Shown piece by piece: positions 9,499 to 18,955 of a stretch of 64,000 bases of DNA. Below the pieces are notes generated by a model that worked only from the letters and a program-made list of their open reading frames with translations, searched no databases and was not told the DNA's origin. Origin of the DNA: Trichothermofontia sichuanensis B231 (GTDB taxonomy: Bacteria > Cyanobacteriota > Cyanobacteriia > B231). The position numbers were made by a program, and so were the translations under genes. The stretch is taken from NCBI RefSeq assembly GCF_026240635.1, contig NZ_CP110848.1:746501-810500 (forward strand), given 5' to 3'. The stretch's first letter is position 1; every line of letters begins with the position of its first letter.

Positions 9499-9918
9499 TT
9501 AGCGGAAGTTGAAGAAACCACCACCGTCACTCCAGCCATTGCACCACGGGCTGATATTGACCCAATTCCGACCTCGACCATCGGACCACCCGATCCGACC
9601 CGTGTCCACCCAGCCGCGATTGCCGCGCCCATCAACCCACCCGCGCCCTTTGCGACCGTTGACCCAGCCGCGATTATGACCATTGCGCCAGCCGATCGCC
9701 AGCAGTTGCTCTTCACTGAGATCAGGTAAATCCGCCTGGGCCGTTTGCTCTTGTAGCACGGCACTAAGACGGGCTAGCCGAGATTCGAGCGATTGGGCGG
9801 GTGACGCCTCTGGCATTGACGAGATAGATTGAGCGGCTGTGGCCTTCCCTGGGGGACTATGTAGGGCTGCAAGTGCGAGTAAGAAACCAACGAGGCTAGT
9901 ACGGGTGGTGATGTTCAC
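9499..9918 (-). CDS. grrA: GrrA/OscA-type cyclophane (triceptide) RiPP precursor
   Basis: A 139-residue precursor peptide with a GTG start preceded by GGGAG seven bases upstream. Residues 1-29 form a signal-like hydrophobic leader ending ATAAQS. A middle region contains an acidic segment (DLPDLSEEQLLAIGW), and the C-terminal 60 residues are Gly/Arg/Trp-rich with seven W-x-N/D tripeptides (WRN, WVN, WVD, WVD, WSD, WVN, WSD) and a final FFN. GrrM enzymes crosslink the aromatic residue to the third residue of such motifs, giving cyclophanes. The gene appears intact, but its maturase next door is deleted. A MITE and tandem repeats occupy the region upstream, so the original promoter may be lost. 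Confidence 0.88.
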   Translation of the reverse strand: MNITTRTSLVGFLLALAALHSPPGKATAAQSISSMPEASPAQSLESRLARLSAVLQEQTAQADLPDLSEEQLLAIGWRNGHNRGWVNGRKGRGWVDGRGNRGWVDTGRIGWSDGRGRNWVNISPWCNGWSDGGGFFNFR

Positions 9919-10019
9919 AACAGACTCCCAGTGAATGACTAAATAAATGACTAAATAAATAAATGACTGAGTGAGCTAAGCTTGGGTTGATCAGAGGGTT
10001 GATCAGAGTTGATCAGATC

Positions 10020-10131
10020 GGCTCTTCTGAGTTTATGGTGGGGGCGCTACGCGCCCCCACCATAAACTCAGCATTTGCGATCGTTTATTTGTAGCTGCTG
10101 ATACTGCTTACCCCAAAATCCCAGAAGAACC
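10020..10131 (-). mobile_element. 112-bp MITE, copy 1, with 8-bp target duplication
   Basis: The ends are GGCTCTTCTG and its near inverse ...AGAAGAACC. An almost uninterrupted palindrome with 20-bp arms (10028-10070) lies near one end. The 8-bp flanks ATCAGATC at 10012-10019 and 10132-10139 are identical, a clear target-site duplication. The orientation is opposite to the copies at 33816 and 37811. Reversed, it matches the 33816 copy at all but a few positions, which indicates recent movement. There is no coding capacity. Confidence 0.93.
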
Positions 10132-10141
10132 ATCAGATCTT

Positions 10142-10190
10142 TTAAATAAGTTTTAAGTTTAAATAAGTTTTAAGTAAATAAGTTTTAAGG
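10142..10190. repeat. Three tandem AAATAAGTTTTAAG units
   Basis: The unit AAATAAGTTTTAAG occurs three times with 1-3 bases between copies. It is strongly AT-rich compared with its surroundings. It lies between the MITE and the grrP remnant. Origin unknown. Confidence 0.8.
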
Positions 10191-10225
10191 GTACGGGCTT
10201 TGCTGAGCTGCGGGCAATCAGTGGG

Positions 10226-10801
10226 CTATTCCAGCGGCACTTGCTCACGGACCATCAGTTGGCGTTCAAAGAAATCCCGGAGGATACGGGCATCGATCGG
10301 CACAATCCCGTCGGGACCAAACCAACGGTTAATCTGGGCAACCACTTCCGGCTGGCCGATTAAATACCCCTGCATTATGCTCGCGATCGCCAGATTTACC
10401 AAACCGAGAAACTGGGAATTATTTTCCGGCACCATACAGGCAACGCCATAGCGCACGAGTGGCTCGGCGGGTACCAGCTTATTCGCGCCCGGATCCAGCC
10501 GCTGACTGAGACCCGCTAAGACCACGGTATCACCAGCCAGGGCATCGACTTGACCATTGCGTAGGGCGGTAAACCCGGCCTCGATACTACTCAGGGGCAC
10601 GATCGTCGCCTGGGGCTGAAACACCCGGATCGCAGCCGCAGCTAGGGAGTAAGGAGCAACGCCAAGGCGCCGATTGGCCAGAGAAGCAGAGGTACCCAGG
10701 GGACTGTCCTGTTTGACCAGCAGCCGATCGCTCGCCTGCGACAGGCTGGGTTTCCAATCAATCCTGATTGCAAGCAATCCTGATGTGACCTGGATAACCA
10801 C
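10226..10801 (-). pseudogene. grrP: grrP remnant: C-terminal two-thirds of solute-binding-like protein
   Basis: About 191 codons match the second part of a GrrP-type extracellular solute-binding-like protein: LLVKQDSPLGTSASLANRRLGV, the phosphate/amino-acid-like lobe around AGFTALRNGQVDALAGDT, and a C-terminal WFGPDGIVP segment. The signal peptide and first lobe, about 100 residues, are missing. The frame begins with a GTG in unrelated sequence (VIQVTSGLLAIRIDWKPSLSQ), and translating the 170 bases further upstream gives nothing resembling the missing part. Without a signal peptide the product could not reach the periplasm. GrrP normally accompanies grrA and grrM, so this supports decay of the whole locus. 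The truncation is inferred from family knowledge, as no alignment was run. Confidence 0.78.
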
Positions 10802-11057
10802 CGCCAGTCAACCTGTTCGGGCCTTCAGATGGAGGGTGAATGCTTATGTCTTAAGCAGCTTAGCATTAGCCCCTTGCTGACCGAAAGTCCCTGATTACCT
10901 GACAATTTTGTCCCCTCATCCCTAAATCCCTTTTCCCACAGGGCGCCAAGGGACTTGGAGCGATTGCCCCCCATTGGTCGCTTCCCTGCGTTTTTCCCTG
11001 TTTGCTAGACTTGAGTATCAATACCTAAGTTTAACTTGTCGCCCCCAGTCAGCCCCG

Positions 11058-11666
11058 ATGGCCAATTCCATCCTGTTAACCTCCTTCACCACCTGGAAAC
11101 CAGAACAAACATCGAATGCCGCCGATGACCTTTTAGCGATCCTAGTGCAACGGGGCTTACTCTCGGATACCTATCATCTCCTGCGCCAAATCCCCGTTGA
11201 TTTTGAGTTGGCACCAGCCCAGGTCATTGCCAAGATTCAGGCCGTGCAACCGAAAATGGTGGTGTGCTGCGGCATGGCTGAAGATCGGGAACAACTACAT
11301 ATTGAAACCCAGGCCATTAGCGAGAACGGCATTTTACACACGACGATCGATTGCACTGCACTGATTGCTGATTTGCAGCTAACGGTCCTCAGTCAGGATG
11401 CGGGCCGCTTCGTCTGTAACCACCTTTACTACCAGGTATTGCACTATCTACGCACCTTCCCTTCCCCCCTTCCTCCCGTCAGCGCTCCCCAAACCATTGC
11501 CCCAGACCAAGCTGTCCAGTCAACCCAGGGGACCAACTTTCCCGTTCCGGGAACTCGCCATTGTATATTTGTACATGTCCCCGTTTTGATCCCAAACAAT
11601 CAAGATCAGATAGTGAGTGATTTTTTAACCATTCTGCACCGACTACAGAGTCTCGTCACCTGCTAG
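11058..11666 (+). CDS. Peptidase C15 (pyroglutamyl peptidase I)-like protein
   Basis: A 202-residue protein. The opening MANSILLTSFTTWKPEQTSNAAD matches the start of pyroglutamyl peptidases. Residues AGRFVCNHLYYQVL (about 118-131) carry the family nucleophile Cys, and CIFVHVPVL (about 171-179) carries the catalytic His; a Glu in the REQLHIETQAI region could complete the triad. Such enzymes remove N-terminal pyroglutamate from peptides. I chose the ATG at 11058 because an in-frame extension upstream (to 10974) is not family-like. Eleven bases separate it from the DUF3370 gene, suggesting co-transcription. It is divergent from the family in places, so activity is likely but not certain. Confidence 0.75.
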   Translation: MANSILLTSFTTWKPEQTSNAADDLLAILVQRGLLSDTYHLLRQIPVDFELAPAQVIAKIQAVQPKMVVCCGMAEDREQLHIETQAISENGILHTTIDCTALIADLQLTVLSQDAGRFVCNHLYYQVLHYLRTFPSPLPPVSAPQTIAPDQAVQSTQGTNFPVPGTRHCIFVHVPVLIPNNQDQIVSDFLTILHRLQSLVTC

Positions 11667-11677
11667 CTGTTGGAACT

Positions 11678-13189
11678 ATGCTGTCATTTCTGTTCACCCT
11701 CACGCTTGTCCAGATGACACCTTCCGTAACGGCGCAGGCGGTTCCCCCCATTTCCCGTACGCTCCCCTCGCTGCCCGTTGCTCCTCAACTTGGACCACCG
11801 GATGCCCACCCACAACCGGACATTACGGCTCCGGCTCCCGCAGTGCAACCTGTGGCGATCGTACGGCCCGTTGAAATTCGGCCCCTACCTGGCGATCTAG
11901 ATGAGGTGCCGGTTTTCAATAGCAACAGTCCCGAAGTGGTGGGTAGTGAAGGGATTCTGCTCTCTACGTTCCCGCCAGCGGGCATGGCTACGCCCGCGGC
12001 CCACCTGAACTTTCCCTTTGAAGGCCGGTTTGATATTTTCTCCCATCATATTGCCCGTGCGAAGACCCCCAGCGAAACCCGAACCATTGTACAGGGGATT
12101 TTGATTCATAACCCGACCGACAAACCCGTTGAGGTGCGGATTCTAGAGGCAGCGAGTTATCTGACTCGGCCCGATGCCCTGTTCGTGGAGTTGCCCCCCT
12201 ACCTGGATAATCGCTTGGGGAATGTGTTCGCTGGGCCAGGGAGTCGGGTTACGAGTGATATTCTGCGAGGACGGCGGCGGGGCGCATGGCCCACAGCTTT
12301 GCATTTGGCCCCCAAGAGCAGTCAACTTTTGCTCAACCTGCCAATTCCGACTGGCAAAGTCACGCCTTCCTCCAATGGTCGGACAACCCTGATTCGGCTA
12401 CACAGTAATGGGCGAGTCTATGTCGCCAACCTGGCGATGTATGCCCCCCTCAACCCGGATGGGACCGAGCGCTTCCCAGTCTTGGAAGAATGGGAAAACC
12501 TCCTGGTCTCGGGTAGCCTCGTCCAACCCAGGGATATTCCACCCTCCTCACCCGATAGCAATCCCGCCCGGTTCTATTATGGCCGGGTGGCAGGGGTTTC
12601 GCGGGGGTCACGCTGGGTTGCCCGGTTAACCGATGCGCCGAATCAAGATCAGTTGAGCATTCCTCAACCGGGGCGGGCCTTTTCCTATGGTCTGAGTTTG
12701 CTGCCACGGGGCACATGGGGGACGGGCCAGGTCCAGAGTGCGCCGATGCTCGCCCGTTATCCCGACACGGCTTACCAGGCCCACGGTAACTACGGGGTAG
12801 AATATTCCCTAACCTTGCCCTTAAAGAATACGACCAGTCAGGATCAGATTGTCGAAGTGGCCCTGGAGACGCCAATTAAGGATGATGAGCCACCCAAATC
12901 TGGCCTGCGATTTTTTGAACCGCCGGAGTCGCGGATCTTCTTCCGGGGAACGGTGCGGATTCGCTATCAGGATGAAAACAATCAGCGACGAACCCAGTAT
13001 GTGCACGTGGTGCAGCGGCGCGGGGAAGAGGGTGAACCCCTGGTGTCGCTAAATTTGCCTAAGGGTGAGAAGCGCCTGGTGGAGGTGGATTTTCTCTATC
13101 CACCGGATGCTACCCCACCCCAGGTATTAACGGTGAGGACGGTGGACAATTCACGGGAGCTGTTGGGGCGCCGCGATCTGCCGCTCTAA
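11678..13189 (+). CDS. DUF3370 family secreted protein
   Basis: A 503-residue protein with a short hydrophobic N-terminus (MLSFLFTLTLVQMTPSVTAQA) that looks like a signal peptide, then a Pro-rich linker. From about residue 90 comes the long conserved region I recognise as DUF3370, with blocks such as LNFPFEGRFDIFSHHIARA and GILIHNPTDKPVEV. The domain is largely restricted to cyanobacteria and its function is unknown. The sequence is beta-rich and contains no obvious catalytic residues. It is separated by 11 bp from the peptidase gene upstream. A periplasmic or cell-surface location is inferred from the signal peptide. Confidence 0.8.
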   Translation: MLSFLFTLTLVQMTPSVTAQAVPPISRTLPSLPVAPQLGPPDAHPQPDITAPAPAVQPVAIVRPVEIRPLPGDLDEVPVFNSNSPEVVGSEGILLSTFPPAGMATPAAHLNFPFEGRFDIFSHHIARAKTPSETRTIVQGILIHNPTDKPVEVRILEAASYLTRPDALFVELPPYLDNRLGNVFAGPGSRVTSDILRGRRRGAWPTALHLAPKSSQLLLNLPIPTGKVTPSSNGRTTLIRLHSNGRVYVANLAMYAPLNPDGTERFPVLEEWENLLVSGSLVQPRDIPPSSPDSNPARFYYGRVAGVSRGSRWVARLTDAPNQDQLSIPQPGRAFSYGLSLLPRGTWGTGQVQSAPMLARYPDTAYQAHGNYGVEYSLTLPLKNTTSQDQIVEVALETPIKDDEPPKSGLRFFEPPESRIFFRGTVRIRYQDENNQRRTQYVHVVQRRGEEGEPLVSLNLPKGEKRLVEVDFLYPPDATPPQVLTVRTVDNSRELLGRRDLPL

Positions 13190-13341
13190 TCGCGGCGCAG
13201 TGGGTTAGGTGGATGCATGGGTAGGGACCGGTGGCTGTCTGTCTGCTCAGCGAGGCTGAGGAGAATGTGCCGGGTTGACATTCGTTTGGTATCCTGGGGC
13301 AGTTTCGTCTGACTGTTGGCCGGTGCCTGCGGGAATTGGGT

Positions 13342-14217
13342 ATGCCCAGTGTGTCGCGATCGTGGTTTTTACGCCAATGCCTGTTTGGGGTTGGCAGCGG
13401 CTTGCTGTTGGCGAATTGTCGGTGGACGGGCCGTCAGGTCAGATCTAAGCCATCTGATCCCTCTGATCCAACAGCGGCACAGTTGACGATCGCCACTGAT
13501 CCCGTCTTTCCGCCCTTTGAGTGGCGCACGCCAGCCGGGGATTTGCTGGGATTTGACATTGACTTGATGCGGTTGATTGGCGAAACTGCGGGGGTGAGTA
13601 TTCGCTTTCGGACTCTGCCCCTCGATCGCATGGTCCCAGCCCTCAACCTAGGGGTAGCGGATGCGGCAATCAGTGCCATTTTGATTACCACTGAGGCTCT
13701 AGAGCAGGTGACCTTTTCGCGGCCCTACTTTCGGACGGGGCTGGCGATCGCCCATCGCAGCCAGGATGCAGCGTTGACGACGCCGGCGAGTCTCAAGGGC
13801 AAACGTATTGCCGTCCAACGCAATAGCTGGGCAGCCAGTTGGGTTGAATCTTTACCCGACAGTCGTATTTATCTATCTAATAGTGTGGAGTTAGCCTTGG
13901 CTTACCTACTTAAAGCCGAAGTCGATGGGGTGATTCACGAGGCCCCCACACTTCAGTTCTTCATCCACCAACAAAGGCTAACTGGGATTACGATCGTGCG
14001 CCCGTGGCTGACGGAAGGTTTTTACGGCATTGCGGTTCCGAAGGCAGCGCCAACGGTAGCAATCCTCAACCAAGCTCTGGCTACCTTGATAGAGAATGGG
14101 GCCTATCGTAATCTATATCGTCAATGGTTTCAGGAACTAGCCCCCGATCTACCAGAGGTAGTGCCCCGGGATTCTCCAGGGGAGACGCACCACAAACATC
14201 CGATTGCGGCAGCTTGA
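13342..14217 (+). CDS. Family 3 extracellular solute-binding protein
   Basis: A 291-residue binding protein of the amino-acid type (SBP_bac_3). It opens with a basic, hydrophobic leader (SRSWFLRQCLFGVGSGLLLANC) in which LLANC is a likely lipobox, so it is probably a lipoprotein. The mature part starts LTIATDPVFPPFEWRTPAGDLLGFDIDLM, the classic family opening, and contains VTFSRPYF, the hinge region and a second lobe (KGKRIAVQRNSWA). No permease or ATPase gene lies nearby, so it is an orphan whose transporter must be encoded elsewhere. The start is the ATG at 13342; a TTG two codons upstream is possible. Unlike the grrP remnant it is full length. Confidence 0.88.
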   Translation: MPSVSRSWFLRQCLFGVGSGLLLANCRWTGRQVRSKPSDPSDPTAAQLTIATDPVFPPFEWRTPAGDLLGFDIDLMRLIGETAGVSIRFRTLPLDRMVPALNLGVADAAISAILITTEALEQVTFSRPYFRTGLAIAHRSQDAALTTPASLKGKRIAVQRNSWAASWVESLPDSRIYLSNSVELALAYLLKAEVDGVIHEAPTLQFFIHQQRLTGITIVRPWLTEGFYGIAVPKAAPTVAILNQALATLIENGAYRNLYRQWFQELAPDLPEVVPRDSPGETHHKHPIAAA

Positions 14218-14298
14218 GGGGTTGCCAGCCAAATCCCTCCGCCTGAAACAAAACAGCCTGAAACAAAACAGCAGGATTCGGCTAATCAGTAAGAACGC

Positions 14299-17118
14299 TC
14301 AGATTGTACCCTCATTATTGGGCAGGAGGCATTGAGGTAACAGTAGAGTAAAAGTGGTTTGATTCTCGGCACTGGTAACTTGGATATCACCACCCAGTCG
14401 GGCTACCAGCTTTTTCACTAGGGCTAAACCCAGGCCCGTCCCCCCATATTTCCACGGATCATTGGTGGGGATGCGATAAAACTTCTCAAAAATTCGGGAT
14501 TGCTCGGCAGCCGCAATTTCAACCCCAGAATTACTCACCTGAATCGCGATCGCGGCTTGGGACGTTAAATGGGCGGAGACGGTAATCGCTCCCCCTTTGG
14601 GGGTATATTTACAGGCATTATTTAACAACTCACTGACAATTCGCTCCAGATCGGTTGCATCTGAGTGTAAAGGTGGCAAGTCTGGCGGAATATCGACTGT
14701 CAGGGTCAGTTCATGACTACGGATCGAATCATTAAAGGATTCAACAATATGCAGCACCCAGGTGCCTAAATCAATTTCGTCAATCGTCAGCGGCTCAGTG
14801 CCTGCATCTAGATAGGTTAATGTCAACAGGTCATTAATCAACCGGCTTTCGCGCTGGCATTCATCCTGAAGCACTTGCAGGAGGCGTTTAACGGTAGCTT
14901 GATGTTTGCTAAGGTTACCCTGCTGCAAAATACTGTCAAGAGTTTGCGTGGCCAGGTTAATGCTGGCGATCGGTGTCCGTAACTCATGGGAGATGGTTTT
15001 GAGGAATTCATCCTTGAGGCGATTCAATTTTTCTAGTTCCCGCACCTGGGCTTGGGACGCTTGATATAACCATGCCTGACGGATGGCAATCGCACATTCG
15101 TTGGCAATTTGTTGGACCAAGCCTACCTCCAAGGCTTCAAAGGGCTGATCACAGGGGCGGGCTAGCCAGAGATTACCCAAAACGCCCTGATCGTCAAAAA
15201 TCGGACAGGCCAGATGATTCTGGCGATCGCCCGTTGGCAAGGGAGTTCCTCCCTCCTCTACTGGCATTGGTGGTGACCATTCGACAAACTGAAGGGGTTG
15301 ACGTTGGAGCAGTTGTTCATAAAGTTCCGGGAAATCCCCGACCCGGCGGGTGCCGGCGGATCGATCAGGATGCAGGGTGTATTCATAGGCAATTGTGGCC
15401 AGGGTATGGTCATCGTTATAAAGCTCAATCTTACAGTGCTGCACCTTGAGGGTTTGGGCCAACTCCTGGGTAGCCGTTTCTAAGATATGACTTTCATCGA
15501 GGCTGTCGCGCAGCTTTTCGGTAATGCGACGCACCGACGCTTCAAAGTTCAAGGCCTGTTGCAATTTCTGCGTTCGTTCCTGCACTTGGGATTCCAGATG
15601 GCTGTTCAGTTGCTGCACCCGTTGATAGAGTTCCGCCTGTTGGACAGCAATCCCGACCTGGGTAGCTAATTGCTGTAGTAGCGATACCTCCGGCTCCTGC
15701 CAGTTTCGCGGCCCTTGACAATGTTGGGCGACCAAGAGGCCCCACAGGTGTTGCTCCGAGACGATCGGCACCACTAAATTCGCGCGTACCTGAAAGGTTG
15801 CCAACAGGTCAATGTGACAGGGATGCAGACCTGCTGCATAGATATCATCCACTACCTGAATGCGGCCCTGGCGATAGCGTTCAATGTATTCTGCGGCAAA
15901 ACAGGGATCACGGAGTGTTGATCCCAACACCGCCTGCCACGGCTCCGCAACGGATTCCACCGCCATCACCCCACTCCAGTCTGGGAGAAAGCGGTACACC
16001 AGGACGCGATCGGTGTGCAAAAACTGTCGCACCTCCATCACCGTGCGGTTCAAGATCGTGGTGAGATCTAGGGACTGCCGAATACGCCGAGAAATGGCCC
16101 CCGTTAACTTCTCCCGATCGGCCTGGTTGCGAAGGGCTTCGGCAGCTTGGCGTTGCGCCGTGATATTGGTACTTGTACCCAGCAGACGGTAGACTTGGCC
16201 CTGATCATTCCGCAGCGGCGTTAGAGTGGTAATCAGCCAAGTGGGCTGACCCCGCAGCAACAGGCATTCTTCGTAGGACAAGGTTTGCCCCGATCGCACA
16301 CATTCGAGGTAACGCTGACGCACTAGGGCCGCTTCCGCGATCGAAAACACCTGTTCCGGTGTTTTGCCAATCAACATCTCGGCACTCGCCCCCAGTTGAC
16401 GCTCACGGGTGGGGTTCATGGCCGCATAACGGAACTCCCCTGTGGGCAAAACATCTACCACAAAGATCGAAGCCTCAACCGCATTGTAAATACTGCGCAA
16501 GAATTCCAGATCATTTTGCACCTGATGTTGCACCGCTAACGCCGCCGGGGAGGCACTCACCACCGGCGCAATCACGGGGGCAGTTGTTGCGGGGGGGAGG
16601 GGTTGACAACTCAGCAGGAGGGTGGACTGCTCATGGCTGGTTTGCAGGGAATGGGCAGTAACCTGGGTCAGGTAATGATCACCCTTGCGGCACGTCAAGG
16701 AAAAGTTCCCCAAGATAGTGGGTAGGGTCTGGGGATCAAGGGCAAACAAGGCCTGGGTGAGGGCAACCCGATCGGGAGGATAGAACAACGTGGTAATCGC
16801 TCGGCCAATTAAACTGGCAGCCTCATAGCCAAACTGTTGAGCACTCTGAACATCGGCTGAGAGAATCCGCCCCTCCGTACTGATGAGGAAGTACAGAGGT
16901 GAGACGCCACCCTCAGGGAGGGTAGGGGTAGCAGGCGAGGACGTCAACGGGGGGTTAGGGGAATCTTGAATCAACCGAGGTACACAGGATTGCCGCTGGG
17001 AGATGTCTGCCGTGCCATGAACGAGGGGTTCTGCCCCATCCAGGGCTTTACCGGCATGGTTTCCATACGTAGCTGGGGACCAAGGGACATTCATCAATTT
17101 CAGGAAAGGGACCCACAA
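14299..17118 (-). CDS. DXCF-type cyanobacteriochrome sensor histidine kinase
   Basis: A 939-residue soluble sensor kinase. Domains in order are PAS (about 80-175), PAS (about 215-330), GAF (about 345-495), a second GAF (about 520-680), HisKA with phospho-acceptor SHELRTP (about 709), and an ATPase domain with NNACKYTP and GGTGLGLALVKKL. The first GAF carries LHPCHIDLLATF, the bilin-attachment Cys-His of cyanobacteriochromes (Cys about 434), and 28 residues earlier DPCF (Cys about 406), the DXCF second cysteine. It should therefore bind a bilin, probably phycocyanobilin or its isomer phycoviolobilin, and sense short-wavelength light. The second GAF lacks these cysteines. No response regulator is adjacent; the nearest lies about 20 kb away. 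Photochemistry is inferred from the motifs. Confidence 0.9.
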   Translation of the reverse strand: MWVPFLKLMNVPWSPATYGNHAGKALDGAEPLVHGTADISQRQSCVPRLIQDSPNPPLTSSPATPTLPEGGVSPLYFLISTEGRILSADVQSAQQFGYEAASLIGRAITTLFYPPDRVALTQALFALDPQTLPTILGNFSLTCRKGDHYLTQVTAHSLQTSHEQSTLLLSCQPLPPATTAPVIAPVVSASPAALAVQHQVQNDLEFLRSIYNAVEASIFVVDVLPTGEFRYAAMNPTRERQLGASAEMLIGKTPEQVFSIAEAALVRQRYLECVRSGQTLSYEECLLLRGQPTWLITTLTPLRNDQGQVYRLLGTSTNITAQRQAAEALRNQADREKLTGAISRRIRQSLDLTTILNRTVMEVRQFLHTDRVLVYRFLPDWSGVMAVESVAEPWQAVLGSTLRDPCFAAEYIERYRQGRIQVVDDIYAAGLHPCHIDLLATFQVRANLVVPIVSEQHLWGLLVAQHCQGPRNWQEPEVSLLQQLATQVGIAVQQAELYQRVQQLNSHLESQVQERTQKLQQALNFEASVRRITEKLRDSLDESHILETATQELAQTLKVQHCKIELYNDDHTLATIAYEYTLHPDRSAGTRRVGDFPELYEQLLQRQPLQFVEWSPPMPVEEGGTPLPTGDRQNHLACPIFDDQGVLGNLWLARPCDQPFEALEVGLVQQIANECAIAIRQAWLYQASQAQVRELEKLNRLKDEFLKTISHELRTPIASINLATQTLDSILQQGNLSKHQATVKRLLQVLQDECQRESRLINDLLTLTYLDAGTEPLTIDEIDLGTWVLHIVESFNDSIRSHELTLTVDIPPDLPPLHSDATDLERIVSELLNNACKYTPKGGAITVSAHLTSQAAIAIQVSNSGVEIAAAEQSRIFEKFYRIPTNDPWKYGGTGLGLALVKKLVARLGGDIQVTSAENQTTFTLLLPQCLLPNNEGTI

Positions 17119-17458
17119 TGAGTATCATGGCTTACCGGAATATTCTCAATTCTGCACAATTTCAAGGGCGATCGGCATTCCCTGAGCACGATTTCGGAAT
17201 TGGTCCGGCCTCCAATTCACGATCGTTCCTGAGTCTTGCCCCGCTCGCTTAAGCCGGGGGCTATGTTCAGCCCAGATGGACGCGATCGCACCCCAGCAAG
17301 TGCAGTATCTGAGTCGGGGGCGAAACAACAGGCACTCGCCCAAACCAAGAGAATTGCCAGAGAATCCAGAGAATTAAATTTAAATTAATTATTTTTTAAA
17401 ATTTTCCATGCTCAGCGGGGAAATAGGCACGCTCGCAACAAAGGTTCACGAAGTTGTC
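17119..17458. other. Gap between sensor kinase and proB
   Basis: A 340-bp stretch without a convincing gene. An AT-rich segment at 17375-17408 lies on the proB side. The kinase promoter must lie at its left end on the minus strand. No terminator hairpin with a T-run was recognised. Confidence 0.5.
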
Positions 17459-18598
17459 CTAGGTAAGGGTACTCAGCACCAAGTTATCCCGGTGGATAAC
17501 GGTTTCGGGGCTGGCTTGGCCGAGGATGGCTGGGATTTCATCCGAGCGACGCCCTTGGATCTTTTGCAAATCCCCACTGCTGTAGTTGACAATCCCCCGT
17601 GCAATCTCCCGCCCCGCTTGATCGCACAACAGGACCGCGTCTTTACTTTGAAATTCCCCTTCTACCTCCACGATGCCTGCGGCTAGCAGTGACTTGCCGC
17701 CTTGTTGAATCGCCTTGACGGCCCCGGCATCCAGGTAGAGCTTGCCCGATGGTACCAGGCTGTAGGCAATCCAGCGTTTACGGGCCGTAATTGGGCGGGG
17801 TTGGGGTTCAAAGTGGGTGCCTAGGGGTTCTCCTTGCAAAATTTGCTCGATTTTGTGGGGGGATTTGCCCTCCGTAATGACCGTGCGCACCCCGGCATCG
17901 GTGGCAATACGGGCGGCAGCAATTTTGGTTGCCATCCCCCCCGTACCCCACTGGGACCCCCTATTTTCCTTAGCGGTGATGTCCTGCTCACGGGTTTGGT
18001 TAACGAGTTCGGCCAGCTCATCCAGTTGCACCAGGCTAATGGGCTTGGCATCAGCGTGGATACGGGGATTAGCAGAATAGAGACGATCGACATCGGTTAA
18101 CATAAACAGCCAATCCGCTTCGACTAGGCTGGCGACGAGGGCGGAGAGGGTATCGTTATCGCCAAATTTCAACTCATCAACGGCGACGGTATCGTTCTCA
18201 TTCACAATGGGAATCACGCCCAGTTTCAGCAACTCGCGAAAGGTCTGGTAAACATTGACGTAGCGGCTGCGTTGGACCAGATCGCTGCGGGTGAGCAGGA
18301 CTTGGGCGATCGGCTGTTGGAGGGAGGTAAATAAGTCATCGTAAATGCGCATCAGTCGTCCCTGACCGATGGCAGCAACGGCCTGCTTGAGGGCGATCGT
18401 GCGGGGGCGTTCGACCAACCCCATCCGGGCACAGCCCACCCCCACTGCCCCAGAGGAGACTAATACGACCTGGTGTCCCTGGTGTTGTAAGCGCCCTAGG
18501 GTTTCTACTAGGGCCGCGATCGTCGACAGGGCAAGCATCCCCGTTTCCGGCTGGGTCAGGCTAGAAGTGCCGATTTTGACAACAATCGTTTGCGGCAT
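17459..18598 (-). CDS. proB: Glutamate 5-kinase
   Basis: A 379-residue protein with the N-terminal amino-acid kinase fold: [10 protein letters not shown] at the start, [11 protein letters not shown] (about residues 45-55), [19 protein letters not shown] (about 130-150) and the lysine-bearing ATP site [12 protein letters not shown] (about 208-220). A C-terminal PUA domain (about 275-379) is typical of bacterial ProB. It phosphorylates glutamate in the first step of proline synthesis, where proline usually feeds back on it. Length is normal. The start is the ATG at 18598 ([10 protein letters not shown]). It lies in the same direction as tpiA but 357 bp away, so it is probably a separate transcript. 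Confidence 0.96.
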   Translation of the reverse strand: MPQTIVVKIGTSSLTQPETGMLALSTIAALVETLGRLQHQGHQVVLVSSGAVGVGCARMGLVERPRTIALKQAVAAIGQGRLMRIYDDLFTSLQQPIAQVLLTRSDLVQRSRYVNVYQTFRELLKLGVIPIVNENDTVAVDELKFGDNDTLSALVASLVEADWLFMLTDVDRLYSANPRIHADAKPISLVQLDELAELVNQTREQDITAKENRGSQWGTGGMATKIAAARIATDAGVRTVITEGKSPHKIEQILQGEPLGTHFEPQPRPITARKRWIAYSLVPSGKLYLDAGAVKAIQQGGKSLLAAGIVEVEGEFQSKDAVLLCDQAGREIARGIVNYSSGDLQKIQGRRSDEIPAILGQASPETVIHRDNLVLSTLT

Positions 18599-18955
18599 AG
18601 TCTTGGTGCAACGCTTGATTCAACTCGTTTCCTAGCTCTGGGCGGGTTTAGAGATGGCCGCTTACCCGGCCTTGGGAGAGCAGGGGTTAACCCCCTCCGC
18701 AAGTGGGCGGGTTTAGGGGGATGGCCGGTTACCCAGAGGGTGCTGAGTGCAACCCGCCCCTACGAGGGGTGACAGGAATGACACCGCCTCAACATTTTGA
18801 CACCGCCTTGACACTGCCTCCACTTTCAAACCGCGATCGGGAGCCGGGAGCAACCCGTCTCTACCGGTGGTGACAGGCAGGAGCCGACTCCACAGCCTTG
18901 GGGAGCCTTGGGGTGGTCTCACCCCTTGCAATTGAGTTTGCTATTGGTAAATCTG
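18599..18955. repeat. Gap with imperfect duplicated GGGCGGGTTTAG segments
   Basis: No gene is seen. A segment GGGCGGGTTTAG-GATGGCCG-TTACCC appears twice (about 18640-18669 and 18706-18735), with a hairpin-prone GGTTAACC part between. Short GACACCGCC/GACACTGCC units repeat at about 18778-18818. These look like decayed repeats, not a regulatory RNA. Confidence 0.55.

Larger units (their letters stand above)
9919..10225. other. Gene-free gap between grrP remnant and grrA, filled with repeats
   Basis: This 307-bp stretch has no credible gene. It contains AAATAAATGACT-type repeats (about 9940-9968), three TTGATCAGA-like units (about 9986-10018), one MITE and a run of TAAATAAGTTTTAAG units. On the minus strand it should carry the grrA promoter. 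The MITE lies between grrA and any promoter shared with grrP. Confidence 0.6.
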
